DNA from: Paludibacter sp. 47-17
GTDB lineage: Bacteria > Bacteroidota > Bacteroidia > Bacteroidales > Paludibacteraceae
Direction: 5' to 3'
Assembly: GCA_001898935.1 (NCBI GenBank)
Contig: MKVT01000008.1
Location: 186,001 to 250,000, forward strand
DNA: 64,000 nt
Position numbers and translations under genes: made by a program. Positions 37,224-49,000 of the stretch are shown here, piece after piece. Each line of letters opens with the position of its first letter. The stretch's first letter is position 1. The notes beneath the pieces are model-generated. The model had not been told where the DNA came from and ran no database searches. It saw only the letters and a list, made by a program, of their open reading frames with translations.

Positions 37224-38233
37224 GTACTCCGCTGGTGTCGATTATCACACCGACTTACAATCACGAACTGTATATTGCCGATTGCATCCGCTCGGTGTTG
37301 CAGCAGTCGTATGCCCATTGGGAGATGATTATCGTCGACGATGGAAGCACCGACAACACGTTAACGGTAGCACGCTCGCTGGCTGCGGGCGATAGCCGCA
37401 TCCGGGTGTATACCCAGCAAAATGTGGGAATCTTCCGGCTGGGCGAAACGTATAATTTTGCCGTGTCGGTTGCAGGGGGCGATTATTTGGCCGTGCTGGA
37501 GGGCGATGATGTGTGGACGGCGTCGAAACTGGAACTGCAGGTAAGAGCGATGGAAGCACAACCCGATGCTGTATTGTGTTGGGGCAGGGCCTACAGTTCG
37601 ACCGCCGATCTTTCGTCGGATTACCGGCTTTTTCCACTCGAAGATAAGAGCAGGGGGGTGTATACCAATACTCCGCGTTACGAAGCGTCGAAGCAGCTGA
37701 TTTTGAGCTGTTTTATTCCGGCCCTCACGGTGATGGTGCGTAAGTCGGCGCTGGCGGAGGTAGGTGGTTTCCTGCAGATGCACCGCCTGCCCCTGGTCGA
37801 TTTGCCTACTTGGCAGCAGTTGTCGCTTCAGGGACCGTTTATTTATATTCCGGAGGTATTGGGCCGGTGGCGTATTTATCCGAATCAGGTTACTAAGACC
37901 TTTGCCATCGAAATGGTCGAAGGTTTTTATAAACTGGCGATTGACTTTTATGCCCAGTGCAAAGCATTGGGAGTGTTTACCGGTGCCGATTACAACCGTA
38001 TCGTTACACATTATATGCGCATGCACGTGGTCAGTTATTCGCGTTCGGGGCGTTACAAGCTGATACGGAAAGATTTTGCCGGAGCGCGGCGCGATTATAT
38101 CCGGTCGATTCTGCACTTTGGCATGCACGAACCCTTGTGGAAGTTGCGTTCGTTGGTGGGGATAGTGTTCAGTTACCTGAAAATGGATATCGAAGGGCTG
38201 GCAAAGCGCTTGGGCAGGGTGAGTTACCGTTAG
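37220..38233 (+). CDS. Glycosyltransferase family 2
   Basis: LVSIITPTYNHELYIADCIRSVLQQSYAHWEMIIVDDGSTDNT, LEGDDVW; ATG at 37220 overlaps preceding stop. Confidence 0.92.
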   Translation: MSTPLVSIITPTYNHELYIADCIRSVLQQSYAHWEMIIVDDGSTDNTLTVARSLAAGDSRIRVYTQQNVGIFRLGETYNFAVSVAGGDYLAVLEGDDVWTASKLELQVRAMEAQPDAVLCWGRAYSSTADLSSDYRLFPLEDKSRGVYTNTPRYEASKQLILSCFIPALTVMVRKSALAEVGGFLQMHRLPLVDLPTWQQLSLQGPFIYIPEVLGRWRIYPNQVTKTFAIEMVEGFYKLAIDFYAQCKALGVFTGADYNRIVTHYMRMHVVSYSRSGRYKLIRKDFAGARRDYIRSILHFGMHEPLWKLRSLVGIVFSYLKMDIEGLAKRLGRVSYR

Positions 38234-39387
38234 TTTTGCTGTTGCCGGATGGCTGTTTCGTATACCTGTGTCAGTTGGATGCCGATAGCGTCGAGGCTGA
38301 ACCTGTTTTTGATTTTTTCGGCAATTCCGAAGCGGTCGTAATCATGTTCAATTACCTGTTCGAGTGCGTCGGTCCAGCTTTGAAGGGTGTTGTCGCATAA
38401 AATGCCATTGCTGGGATCGACAAGCTCGGGAAGTGCGCCGGTCCTGGAGCATACTACCGGCAGTCCGCTTGCCAGGGCTTCGGCAACTACGATGCTGAAG
38501 GTTTCGATGGTGCTGGCGTGTACGAAGAAGTCGACCTGCCGGAATTCTTCTGCAATTTTTTCTTTTGGTATAAAACCGGTAAACCGGGCATCAACTCCAG
38601 CCGAGTTGCAGCGTTGCCGCAATTCGTCCAGCCGGTCGCCTCCTCCGATGACGATCAGTCGGATACGCCGGTTGAGTTTCCGTTGCAGCTGCGAAAGTGC
38701 TCCGATAAATAGTTCAGGCATTTTATCGGGCTTTTTTTTATGCTGCCAGGTAGCAACAGCACAAAAGGTGAGAACGTCGGAGGTGTTTTCTGAGGATCTG
38801 AAATGGAACAGCCCGGCATCGACCACATTGCCGGTAACCGTAAATTTTTCATCGTCCAATTCGGGCATAAGCGTTTGAATGTTCTTTTTCAGGAAGTTGG
38901 ATACCGGCAAAATCCTGGTTGCAGCAGCATATACCTTCCGGGCTTTCCCGAAATAAATACTCGACGAGAAATCGGAGAGGCGGCTCCAATGTTCGGTAAC
39001 GATATGAGGCCGGTTCAGTTTGCGGGCAAGTGCGTCGGCCCAGAGTGCAGCCGGATAGATCACCTGCGAATGGATGATGTCGGGGGGGAGCTGGTTCAGT
39101 TCCTGTTGTACGGCCTGATTCAGAAAATACTGCTGCAGATGGGGAAGATGAAACAAAGCAGCTTTCCATCGGCTGTGAAGTTCGCACTGGATGGTTTTTA
39201 TTCCGAATTCGTCGGTATAATGATAGATCTTTTTGTTCAACAGCCCCTTACTCTTGTGCAACGATAATGCGAGCACCTGTACCGTATGTCCTGCCGATTG
39301 TGCTGCCCGTACCTGTTCGCGCACAAAAATGCCAAAAAAAGGATTTTCTCTGTTTGGATACCATTGAGTGATGAAAAGTACGTTCAT
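38230..39387 (-). CDS. Glycosyltransferase family 4
   Basis: NVLFITQWYPNRENPFFGIFVREQ, FVHASTIETFSIVVAEALASGLPVVCSRTGALPELV. Confidence 0.93.
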   Translation of the reverse strand: MNVLFITQWYPNRENPFFGIFVREQVRAAQSAGHTVQVLALSLHKSKGLLNKKIYHYTDEFGIKTIQCELHSRWKAALFHLPHLQQYFLNQAVQQELNQLPPDIIHSQVIYPAALWADALARKLNRPHIVTEHWSRLSDFSSSIYFGKARKVYAAATRILPVSNFLKKNIQTLMPELDDEKFTVTGNVVDAGLFHFRSSENTSDVLTFCAVATWQHKKKPDKMPELFIGALSQLQRKLNRRIRLIVIGGGDRLDELRQRCNSAGVDARFTGFIPKEKIAEEFRQVDFFVHASTIETFSIVVAEALASGLPVVCSRTGALPELVDPSNGILCDNTLQSWTDALEQVIEHDYDRFGIAEKIKNRFSLDAIGIQLTQVYETAIRQQQN

Positions 39388-40847
39388 GAAGCAAGTTTTT
39401 TCAGAACAGGAATATAGTTTCCTGCAAAGGTAAGAAATTTATCGAAGAGCGAGCGGAAAAACAACCGCACGATGATGAGGTAAAGCGCCATCGCGACACT
39501 TCCCTGCACCGCAAGTAAGGCCACCGTTGGTAAAGGCAGTAAAAGCCGAATAAGTGCCGCAGCTCCCCCGGTTACGATTGCGGTTGCAATGCCGGGAAGC
39601 AGAAAACCGATTTGCTGACGGAACGACAGCCGGAGCTCTTTTTTCACAAAATACACCGACACCGGATAGGCCAGAAGCGATCCGATGGTAAAAGCAAGCA
39701 ACATGTACACGATGCCTTGCCGGTAAAGCAACACTATCCCCGCAGCAATCAACACTTTTTTGAAGAGTTCTATCGCCATGGTCTGACCCGATTTGCCTTT
39801 GGCATTCAGTGCGTTGAGATTCATTGTGTAAAATGGAGCAAGAACCGATGCAATGCTCATCATCTGAAAATAGATTACCGCCGGTTGAAATTTATCGGTC
39901 CAGAGGAGGGTGATAAGCGGCGAGGCGACGGCAATCAGAATACTCACCACAGGAATCGTAACCAATGCGGTACGGCGGTGCATTTCACCCAGAATACGTC
40001 CAAAACGGGGAATGTCGTGTTGGAGTTGCGAAAACAGGGCGAAGGTACTTCCGGCAAATATCGATTGGAAGGTATAACTAAAGGTCTCCGATAATTTATT
40101 GCCTTGCGAAAACTGCCCTGCTTCAGCTTTCGAGTACGATCGTCCAAGAATAATTACAAAAAGATTGTTGAACAGCACATTGACGAGCGATGTGAAAAGA
40201 ATCTTCAGGCTATAATCCCATAAATTCTGGATGATGCTGAAACTGAACTTCCCGGTGGGTTGCCATTGCACCGACAAATGGAGCAACATCATCTTTAAAA
40301 GATGATAAACCGACTGCTGGACGACCAGCGACCAGACCCCGAAATCGAGAAAAGCTACCGTAATACCTGCCACGGCTCCTCCTGTAATCGCGATGATATT
40401 TACTTTGGAGATGGTTTTAAAATCCATCGCCCTTCCCAGTTGTGCGTAGGGGATCAGGTAAAAAGCATTCACGATAATAACGAGCGACATCACTCGGATG
40501 AGCGCAACAAGGCTATCCTGATGAAAAAAATCGGCAATAAGCGGGGCCAGGAAGAAGAGCACCAGGTACACTGCCACGGCAGTGGCCAGGTTGAAATAAT
40601 ATACCGAAGTGTAATCGTTGCTGTCGATATCGGTTTTACGGATCAATGCCTGGCCGAACCCGCTTTCCACCAGGACGAGCGAGACGGCGACAAAGATCAT
40701 GATAATCCCCATCACTCCGAAATCCTCGGGCATCAGCAACCGGGCAAAAACCAATCCCGCCAGAAACTGAAGCACCTGCTGACCGAATTTCTCGATCGTA
40801 CTCCAGGCCACGGCACTGATCATTTTCTGTTTCAGAGAGTCGCCCAT
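39384..40847 (-). CDS. Lipopolysaccharide/oligosaccharide flippase (MOP superfamily, Wzx-like)
   Basis: MISAVAWSTIEKFGQQVLQFLAGLVFARLLMPEDFGVMGIIMIFV; multi-TM. Confidence 0.92.
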   Translation of the reverse strand: MGDSLKQKMISAVAWSTIEKFGQQVLQFLAGLVFARLLMPEDFGVMGIIMIFVAVSLVLVESGFGQALIRKTDIDSNDYTSVYYFNLATAVAVYLVLFFLAPLIADFFHQDSLVALIRVMSLVIIVNAFYLIPYAQLGRAMDFKTISKVNIIAITGGAVAGITVAFLDFGVWSLVVQQSVYHLLKMMLLHLSVQWQPTGKFSFSIIQNLWDYSLKILFTSLVNVLFNNLFVIILGRSYSKAEAGQFSQGNKLSETFSYTFQSIFAGSTFALFSQLQHDIPRFGRILGEMHRRTALVTIPVVSILIAVASPLITLLWTDKFQPAVIYFQMMSIASVLAPFYTMNLNALNAKGKSGQTMAIELFKKVLIAAGIVLLYRQGIVYMLLAFTIGSLLAYPVSVYFVKKELRLSFRQQIGFLLPGIATAIVTGGAAALIRLLLPLPTVALLAVQGSVAMALYLIIVRLFFRSLFDKFLTFAGNYIPVLKKLAS

Positions 40848-41773
40848 TATTTGCTTTTGATCACATCGAATCCCTCGCCGTACACACCAATTACCGATGA
40901 TTGTGAGATAAAGGCATTCGGATCAATTTCCTTTACAATCCGGAATACATGGATCGATTCATTCTTGCGTACCACCACCGTTATTACTTTCATCGGTTCT
41001 TTCGAATACCATCCCATACCGTCGAGTACCGTCACCCCCCGGTGCATATCGATATTGATCCGCGTGGCAATCTCATCGTAGTTTTTCGAAAAGATGAAAA
41101 ACTGCACCGACTGCCGCACCCCGTTGATCACCATATCCACGGCAATCGTGGAAATAGCGAGCGTCGTGAGCCCGTATACGATCTTTTCGATGCTTCCGAA
41201 TTCAAGAAAATAAGAAGAACTGATAATCAATACGTCGGTATACAACAAAGCCCGTCCCGGCGTAATATTCCGGTATTTGTTGACAATCTTGGCGATGATG
41301 TCGGTCCCTCCCGAACTTCCGTTATTCAGAAACACCAGTCCGATGCCGGTGCCCATCAGCAAGCCACCCAGCACGGTGGCCATAAATCCTTCGGTTTCAC
41401 TCACGAAAAAACCAAGTTCGAATTCCGGAATCACCGACAGGAAAAAGGTGAGGATGCCGACACCCACGATAGTTCTGAAACTGAACTGCCAGCCAATAAC
41501 CCTGATGGCTACAAATAACAATACCGCATTGATGGCCATGTAAATGGCGAACATCGGGATACCGGTGGCGTAATACACCAGTGCGGCAACTCCCGTTGCC
41601 CCTCCCGCGGTGATCTGGTACGGCAAAAGCAGGGCTTTCCATGCAAAAGCATACATAAACAGCCCCAGGGCGATCAGGATCCACTCCCGTACCACGACAA
41701 AGGTTTTTTTGCCGGTTATCGACAGTTCCCGGAGCGATTTTGCCGGAGTTGCGTTTTTATTACCTGCATCCAT
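40847..41773 (-). CDS. YitT family membrane protein (DUF2179 C-terminus)
   Basis: LLPYQITAGGATGVAALVYYATG, NNGSSGGTDIIAKIVNKY, C-terminal RGVTVLDGMGWYSKEPMKVITVVVRKNE. Confidence 0.92.
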   Translation of the reverse strand: MDAGNKNATPAKSLRELSITGKKTFVVVREWILIALGLFMYAFAWKALLLPYQITAGGATGVAALVYYATGIPMFAIYMAINAVLLFVAIRVIGWQFSFRTIVGVGILTFFLSVIPEFELGFFVSETEGFMATVLGGLLMGTGIGLVFLNNGSSGGTDIIAKIVNKYRNITPGRALLYTDVLIISSSYFLEFGSIEKIVYGLTTLAISTIAVDMVINGVRQSVQFFIFSKNYDEIATRINIDMHRGVTVLDGMGWYSKEPMKVITVVVRKNESIHVFRIVKEIDPNAFISQSSVIGVYGEGFDVIKSK

Positions 41774-41784
41774 ATCGTGTCAAT

Positions 41785-44541
41785 TTATGATACAATGTTG
41801 ATAATTTTTCCGGGTACTACAATTACTTTCTTGATGGTTGCCCCATTCAGCTGACGGAGTGTATTCTCGTCGGCCAAAGCTGTTTTTTCAAGCTCCTCTT
41901 TCGATAATCCGGCGGGTAAAGTAAGCGTGAAGCGTACTTTACCATTGAACGATACCGGGTAGTTGATCGACGATTCGATCAGATATTCTTCATTATGCAC
42001 CGGATAACCGGCATCGCATACGGTGGTTTCGTTGCCGCATACGCGATACAGCTCCTCGGCGATGTGCGGTGCAAAGGGAGCCAGCAATACCACCAAAGGT
42101 TCCAGAATGGCTTTCTTACTGCATTTCAGGCTGTACAACTCGTTGACACAGATCATAAAAGCCGAAACCGAAGTGTTGTACGAGAAATTCTCGATATCAA
42201 AAGTAATTTTTTTGATGGTCTTATGCAAAATCTTCAGCTCTTCGGCCGTAGGTTGCGCGTCGTTGAGTAGTAACTGCCCTTCGCGGTAAAACAGCGACCA
42301 CAAGCGTTTCAGGAAACGGTGCACCCCGTCGATTCCGTTGGTATCCCAGGGTTTCGATTGCTCGAGCGGGCCGAGGAACATTTCGTACAGCCGCAGGGTA
42401 TCGGCTCCGTAGCGCTCTACAATATCGTCGGGATTCACCACGTTGAACATCGATTTCGACATCTTTTCCACCGCCCAGCCGCAGATGTATTTCCCGTCTT
42501 CCAGAATAAATTCGGCCGTTTTGTATTCGGGATTCCAGTTGCGGAATTTCTCGGTGTCGAGCTGGTCGTTGTGTACGATATTCACATCAACGTGAATAGC
42601 TGTGGTTTCGTACCGATCCTTCAGGTTGAAGGAAACAAAGGTGTTCGTATCTTTTATACGGTACACGAAATTGCTTCGACCCTGAATCATCCCCTGATTG
42701 ATGAGTTTACGGAAGGGCTCGTCTTCACAAACCAAGCCCAGGTCGAACAGGAATTTGTTCCAGAAGCGGCTGTAGATGAGGTGCCCGGTAGCATGCTCGG
42801 TACCGCCGATGTATAAATCCACACTTCTCCAGTATTCATTGGCTTCCTTGCTCACCAGCGCCTGGTCGTTCGATGGATCCATGTACCGCAGGTAATAGGC
42901 CGACGAGCCGGCGAATCCGGGCATGGTCGACAATTCGAGCTGATAGCCTTCGCCGGTTGTCCAGTTTTCGGCACGGCCCAGCGGCGGCTCACCTTTTTCG
43001 GTAGGCAGGTATTTGTCCACTTCGGGCAGTACCAGCGGCAAACGGCTTTCGTCGAGCATATAGGGCAATCCTTCTTTATAGTACACGGGGAAAGGTTCGC
43101 CCCAGTAGCGCTGGCGGCTGAAAATAGCGTCGCGAAGACGGAAATTCACTTTCACATTACCAATTCCTTGTTCAGCAATGTATTCTTTGGTCTTTTGAAT
43201 GGCTTCTTTAACGGTGAGGCCGTTCAGGAAGCCAGAGTTCATCAGGATACCTTCTTTGGCATCAAAACTTTCTTCCGAAACGTCGCAACCTTCGATCAAG
43301 GGGATAATGGGGAGGTTGAAGTGGCGGGCGAATGCATAGTCGCGGCTGTCGTGGGCCGGTACCGCCATGATGGCGCCGGTACCGTAACCAGCCAGCACAT
43401 AATCGGCAATCCACACCGGGATTTCGGTGCCGCTCACCGGGTTGAGGGCATAGCTCCCCGAGAACACTCCGGTTACGCGGCGGTCGGCCTGGCGTTCGCG
43501 CTCGGTTCGTTTTTTAGTCCAGTCGAGGTAGGCCTCCACCGCCTGTGCCTGCTCGGGAGTGGTACAGGTGTTTACCAGCTCGCTTTCGGGGGCCAGCACC
43601 ATGAAAGTAACCCCGTAAATAGTATCGGCCCGGGTGGTGAAAATATCGATGTCGAGATCGGTACCTTTCAGCCTGAATTTCATTTCAGCCCCTTCGCTTC
43701 GTCCGATCCAGTTTTTTTGAGTTTCTTTGAGCGACTCGGTCCATTCGATGGTGTCGAGTCCCTGGAGCAGGCGATTGGCATAGGCCGAAACACGCAAACT
43801 CCACTGCCGCATCACTTTTTGCTCCACCGGATGTCCGCCACGAATCGAGAGGCCTTCGCTTACCTCGTCGTTGGCCAGCACAGTGCCTAAAGCCGGACAC
43901 CAGTTCACCTTTAAATCGGCCAGGTAGGCAATACGGTAATTCAGCAGAATCTCCTGCTGCTCCTTTTCCGATTTGGCTTTCCATTCGTCGGCGGTGAAGC
44001 TCAGTTCCTCCGAGCCATGAGCGTGAACCCCCTCTGTACCCGCGGTCTCGAATTGGAGAACCAGCTCGTCCACCGGCCGAGCCTTTTGCAGCCGGGTGTC
44101 GAAATAATGATTGAACATCCGGATGAAAGCCCATTGCGTCCATTTATAGTAATCGGGTTCGCAGGTGCGGATTTCGCGGTCCCAGTCGTAGCAGAAACCG
44201 ATTTTGTCGAGTTGCTCGCGGTAGCGTGCAATATTGCGGGCGGTGGTTACGGCCGGATGCTGTCCGGTTTGAATGGCGTATTGCTCGGCCGGAAGCCCGA
44301 ACGCATCGTAACCCATGGGGTGAAGCACGTTGAAACCCTGTTGTCGCTTAAAACGGCTGTAGATATCGGAGGCGATATAGCCCAGCGGATGCCCGACGTG
44401 CAGCCCGGCTCCCGAAGGATATGGAAACATGTCCAGTACGTAATATTTCGGTTTACCGGGATTGATTTCGGTTTTATACGTCTTGTTGTCGCGCCAGTAA
44501 TTCTGCCATTTTTGCTCTATCGCTCTGAAATTGTACTCCAT
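41785..44541 (-). CDS. leuS: Leucyl-tRNA synthetase
   Basis: [45 protein letters not shown]. Confidence 0.98.
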   Translation of the reverse strand: MEYNFRAIEQKWQNYWRDNKTYKTEINPGKPKYYVLDMFPYPSGAGLHVGHPLGYIASDIYSRFKRQQGFNVLHPMGYDAFGLPAEQYAIQTGQHPAVTTARNIARYREQLDKIGFCYDWDREIRTCEPDYYKWTQWAFIRMFNHYFDTRLQKARPVDELVLQFETAGTEGVHAHGSEELSFTADEWKAKSEKEQQEILLNYRIAYLADLKVNWCPALGTVLANDEVSEGLSIRGGHPVEQKVMRQWSLRVSAYANRLLQGLDTIEWTESLKETQKNWIGRSEGAEMKFRLKGTDLDIDIFTTRADTIYGVTFMVLAPESELVNTCTTPEQAQAVEAYLDWTKKRTERERQADRRVTGVFSGSYALNPVSGTEIPVWIADYVLAGYGTGAIMAVPAHDSRDYAFARHFNLPIIPLIEGCDVSEESFDAKEGILMNSGFLNGLTVKEAIQKTKEYIAEQGIGNVKVNFRLRDAIFSRQRYWGEPFPVYYKEGLPYMLDESRLPLVLPEVDKYLPTEKGEPPLGRAENWTTGEGYQLELSTMPGFAGSSAYYLRYMDPSNDQALVSKEANEYWRSVDLYIGGTEHATGHLIYSRFWNKFLFDLGLVCEDEPFRKLINQGMIQGRSNFVYRIKDTNTFVSFNLKDRYETTAIHVDVNIVHNDQLDTEKFRNWNPEYKTAEFILEDGKYICGWAVEKMSKSMFNVVNPDDIVERYGADTLRLYEMFLGPLEQSKPWDTNGIDGVHRFLKRLWSLFYREGQLLLNDAQPTAEELKILHKTIKKITFDIENFSYNTSVSAFMICVNELYSLKCSKKAILEPLVVLLAPFAPHIAEELYRVCGNETTVCDAGYPVHNEEYLIESSINYPVSFNGKVRFTLTLPAGLSKEELEKTALADENTLRQLNGATIKKVIVVPGKIINIVS

Positions 44542-44623
44542 AAATTTAGCTTAAATAAATAAACGTGCAAAATTAATTAAAATATTTGATTATTTTTGCC
44601 GGACTAATCTAATTTCAGGCTAA

Positions 44624-45316
44624 ATGGCATCGAATAAAAGCACGATACAGTTTCATGTGCCCGAACCTACTTTACGCCGCCTGCCCTGGTACCTGGCCTT
44701 CGCAAAATTGGTGTTGAAGAAGGGAGAGTTACATCTTTCATCGACTCAGATTTCCAAAAACATCGCGGTAGATGCCTCGATTGTGGCTAAGGACCTTTCA
44801 TATGTAAACATCTCGGGCCGCACAAGGGTAGGGTACGATGTGAAGCAGCTGGTCGACGTTCTGGAAGAGTTTCTGGGATTCACCAATTTTCATAAGGCAT
44901 TTCTATTTGGAGTGGGAAGTCTGGGGGGCGCGTTAATGCACGACAATGGTCTCGAACAGTTTGGTTTGCAGATCGTGGCCGGTTTCGACGTAAAGTACCA
45001 GCTGGCAGGCACCTCCATCAATCATATTCCTATTCATCATATCGAACGGTTTGAAGAACTCCAGCACCAGACAGGCGTGCATATCGGGGTGCTCACCGTG
45101 CCGGTCGAAAAGGCGCAGGAAGTGTCGGAACTGATGGTGGAAGGCGGGATTAAAGCCATCTGGAATTTTACTCCCTACCGTATTGTGGTTCCCGAAAATA
45201 TTATCGTTCAAAACACGTCCATCTATGCTCACCTGGCTGTGATGTTCAACCGCCTTAATGCGTTGAAGGAACTGAACCAGGAATCAAGAACCAGGAATCA
45301 AGAGTCAAGTTTATGA
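44624..45316 (+). CDS. rex: Redox-sensing transcriptional repressor Rex
   Basis: Winged-helix N-terminus LSSTQISKNIAVDASIVAKDLSYV, Rossmann GVGSLGGALMH. Confidence 0.93.
   Translation: MASNKSTIQFHVPEPTLRRLPWYLAFAKLVLKKGELHLSSTQISKNIAVDASIVAKDLSYVNISGRTRVGYDVKQLVDVLEEFLGFTNFHKAFLFGVGSLGGALMHDNGLEQFGLQIVAGFDVKYQLAGTSINHIPIHHIERFEELQHQTGVHIGVLTVPVEKAQEVSELMVEGGIKAIWNFTPYRIVVPENIIVQNTSIYAHLAVMFNRLNALKELNQESRTRNQESSL
45275..45309. repeat. Five heptanucleotide units at the 3' end of rex
   Basis: aaccagg-aatcaag-aaccagg-aatcaag-agtcaag. Confidence 0.85.
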
Positions 45317-45924
45317 AAATCATCGCCATAGGTCAGAATTATACCGAGCACAACAAAGAGCTCAACAGTAAGCATCCTACCGAGCCGGTCGTGTTTATGA
45401 AGCCCGATTCGGCCCTGCTGAAAAACAACAAACCTTTTTATCTTCCCGATTTTTCAGGAGATCTTCATTACGAGACGGAACTGATTATAAAGATCAACCG
45501 CCTGGGTAAGAATATTTCGCCGCAGTTTGCCCACCGTTATTTTGCCGAAATAGGGCTGGGGGTCGATTTTACCGCCCGCGACCTGCAGCGCAAGCTGAAG
45601 AACGACGGACATCCCTGGGAAATTGCCAAGGCCTTCGATAATTCGGCGGTGATCGGCGGTTTTCTGCCGGTGAGTGAGTTGGGCGATATCCACCGGATCG
45701 AATTCCGGCTCGATTTGAATGGTGTCACCGTTCAACAGGGGAACTCGAAAGATATGATTTTTCCTGTCGAAGAATTGATAGCGCATGTAAGTAAGTTTTT
45801 TACACTTAAAATCGGCGATCTACTGTTCACCGGAACCCCGGCAGGTGTAGGGCCGGTAAAAGTGGGCGACCGGCTCGAAGGCTACATTTTCGATACGAAA
45901 ATGTTTGATTTCAAAATTAAATAA
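45313..45924 (+). CDS. Fumarylacetoacetate hydrolase family protein
   Basis: IIAIGQNYTEHNKE, FMKPDSALLKNNKPFYLPDFSGDLHYETELIIKI, DLLFTGTPAGVGPVKVGD. Confidence 0.93.
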   Translation: MKIIAIGQNYTEHNKELNSKHPTEPVVFMKPDSALLKNNKPFYLPDFSGDLHYETELIIKINRLGKNISPQFAHRYFAEIGLGVDFTARDLQRKLKNDGHPWEIAKAFDNSAVIGGFLPVSELGDIHRIEFRLDLNGVTVQQGNSKDMIFPVEELIAHVSKFFTLKIGDLLFTGTPAGVGPVKVGDRLEGYIFDTKMFDFKIK

Positions 45925-46001
45925 TGTTATCATAACCTAAGTGTAACAACAAAAGAGCGAAAGTCCCGTTTTTAGGTTTGTATATCAAACGCTTTTCCCG
46001 G

Positions 46002-49000
46002 ATGAAGAAAATATTGCTACGTATTCTTGTTTTATGTATTCTGGTGGCAGGGTCGGCCTATGCACGGCTTGAAGCCGGTATTCACAGTTATGTTCCGGAA
46101 TCGGTGCTGTCGAAAGGTAAGTTTGTGAAAATCAGGGTGAAAAACTCGGGGGTTTACCGCTTAACGTATGAGGACCTTACGGCTATGGGCATCACTCCGG
46201 CCAATGTTCGTATTTTCGGGTATGGTGGCGCCTTGTTGCCTCAGAGTTTTATGGCGCCCAAGTACGACGATCTGCCCGAGATAGCCATTCACATGGAAAA
46301 GGGCTCCGACGGCGTATTTAATGCCGGCGATTATATCCTGTTTTATGCGCAGGGCACGGTGCTCTGGAATTACGATTCAAGCCGTGGTATTTATACCCAT
46401 CAACCGCATTACTATTCCAACTACGGACACTATTTTGTGACGTCGGATGCCGGGACCGGCCGGTTGCTGGCTACTAAAACCGAAGATCCGGTCGATCCTC
46501 AACAGGTGAACACCATCACTACCTTTGTCGATTTCGGAGTGTACGAAAAGGACCTTCAGTCGCTCACCAATTCGGGCAAAGAGTTTTACGGCGAAACGTT
46601 TTCCGAAATGCTGAGTCTCAATATCGGCTTCAATTTCCCTAATGTCGTTCAGGGTACCGCAACCGTTGCCGCTCGTTTGGATGTGGCTGCCAATTCGGCC
46701 GAAATTCCGTCCGATTTCCGGTTAACGTTGGCAGGCGGGCAGGAAAAACGCTTGCAGGTGTCGGCCAAAAGTAAAAACGATAATTATGAAAAAGGGCGCG
46801 ATGCCAATGCGACCTTCCTGTTCGATCCGGCTTCCGATCAGCTCGATTTTAAATTAAGTTACACCAAAACGGTACCAACGGGGAAAGGGTATCTTAACTA
46901 CCTTTCGGTGAATGCCCGCCGGCAGCTTAAGTTCACATCGGGCAGCATGCGCTTCCAGAATACCGACTTCCTCGGGTCCGACACGTTCAACCGTTACCGC
47001 TTGTCGAATGCCGGCGCCAATGTGCAGATCTGGGATATCACCAACCCGGTGAACACCCAGCGAATGAGTACCGTGCGCGAAGGCAATGAATTGATTTTTA
47101 CCGCTTCGGCAAAAACCCTCAGTTCGTATATGGCGGTCGACCTGTCGGCTGCATCGTCGTTTCCCAGGCCCGAAACGGTAGGGGTGGTGCCCAATCAAAA
47201 TCTCCACGCCTTGCAAGCCGTCGATATGCTCATTATCACCCATCCCGATTTTATTCAGCAAGCCCGCCGGCTGGCCGATGCACACAACGAACGGGGCGAG
47301 ATCAAAGTAGATGTAGTAACCACCGAACAGGTGTACAACGAATTTTCGTCGGGCAATCCCGATGCAACAGCCTATCGTTGGGTGATGAAAATGCTGTACG
47401 ACAGGGCTATCGAAAAGCAGGATCCGTCGCTTCAACCTAAAAGTGTATTATTGTTCGGACGAGGTTCGTTCGACAACCGTAAAATTTTACCTTCGTCGAA
47501 CCGGGGCTTTGTATTGACCTATCAAACCGAGCATTCCTTGTCGGAAACATTATCGTACGTGAGCGACGATTATTTTACTTTTCTCGAAGATCATGAAGGT
47601 ACCCGTGTCGACTCCCATTCGATGGATATAGCCGTAGGCCGTTTCCCGGTCACCACGGTACAGGAAGCGTCGGATGTGGTGAATAAAACCATTTCGTACA
47701 TGCAGAATCTGCAGAAAGGCATGTGGAAGAATCAACTCTGTTACCTGGCCGACGACGGCGACGGTGCCTTGCATATGAAAGATGCCGATACGGTTGCGGT
47801 GACGGTGGCCCGCAATCATCCTTCGTATCAGATTACGAAGATTTACCTCGATGCGTATCAGCAGATGGTCAATGCAAGCGGCGAAACTTATCCGCTGGCA
47901 CGTACGCAATTTCATAACCTGTTGCGCAATGGCATGTTGTTTCTGAATTATGTGGGTCATGCCGGCGCTTCGGGTTGGACCAACGAGCAAATTCTTTCAA
48001 CTGCCGATGTGAAAGCATTGTCGAATAAGAATCTGCCCCTTTGGGTAGGAGCGACCTGCGACTTTTTACAGTTCGACAATATCTCGGTATCGGCGGGCGA
48101 ACAGGTGCTGCTGAATCCCGTCGGGGGTGGAATAGGTATCATTTCGGCCGCCCGTCCGGTGTATGCTTCGCAGAACAAGCATATTAACAAGAAGATTAAC
48201 GAATTTCTGTTTTACAAGGAAAACGGGAAACATTTACGGGTAGGAGAGGTGTTGCGGAGGGCCAAAAACAGTTTAGGTACCGAAATCAACAAACTGTCCT
48301 ATATTTTGGTGGGCGATCCGTCGTTGCGACTCAATTACCCCGACGAATACCAGGTGGTGGCTCAACAGCTGAATGGAAAAGTGATTTCGGGGAATGATAC
48401 CCTTCGTGCTTTGTCGGTGGCAACTATTAAAGGAGCGATCACCAATGCGCAGGGAACTGTCGTGTCGGGTTTCAACGGAAAGATTTATGCCGACGTTTTT
48501 GACAAGGTGCAGCGTATCGAGACCCTGAACAACGATAAGAACGGCGGTTTTGTGTATCGCGATCGTCCCAATAAATTGTTTTCAGGTGTAACCGAGGTTA
48601 CCAACGGACAGTTTGAGATAACCTTTGTAATTCCACGTGATATCAAGTACAATTATGGTACAGGCCGTGTGAATTTCTACGCCGAAGATGCGACGGTGGG
48701 TTCGGAGGCGCAGGGTATGCTCGAGAATTTTTATATCGGAGGTTCCGATGAGGCTGTTTCGTACGAAACCGATGGCCCGGAAATTAAAATGTACCTGAAT
48801 ATGCTTGATTTCCAGTCGGGCGACCCAACCAATGAAACGCCCTTGTTTATTGCCGATATCAGCGATGAAACAGGAATCAACCAGGTAGGAAGTGGAATCG
48901 GGCACGATATGACCCTGATAATCGACGACGATCCGGGGATGATTTATAGCCTGAACGATCATTTTACAGCCGAAATGAACGATTACAAGCGTGGACAGGT

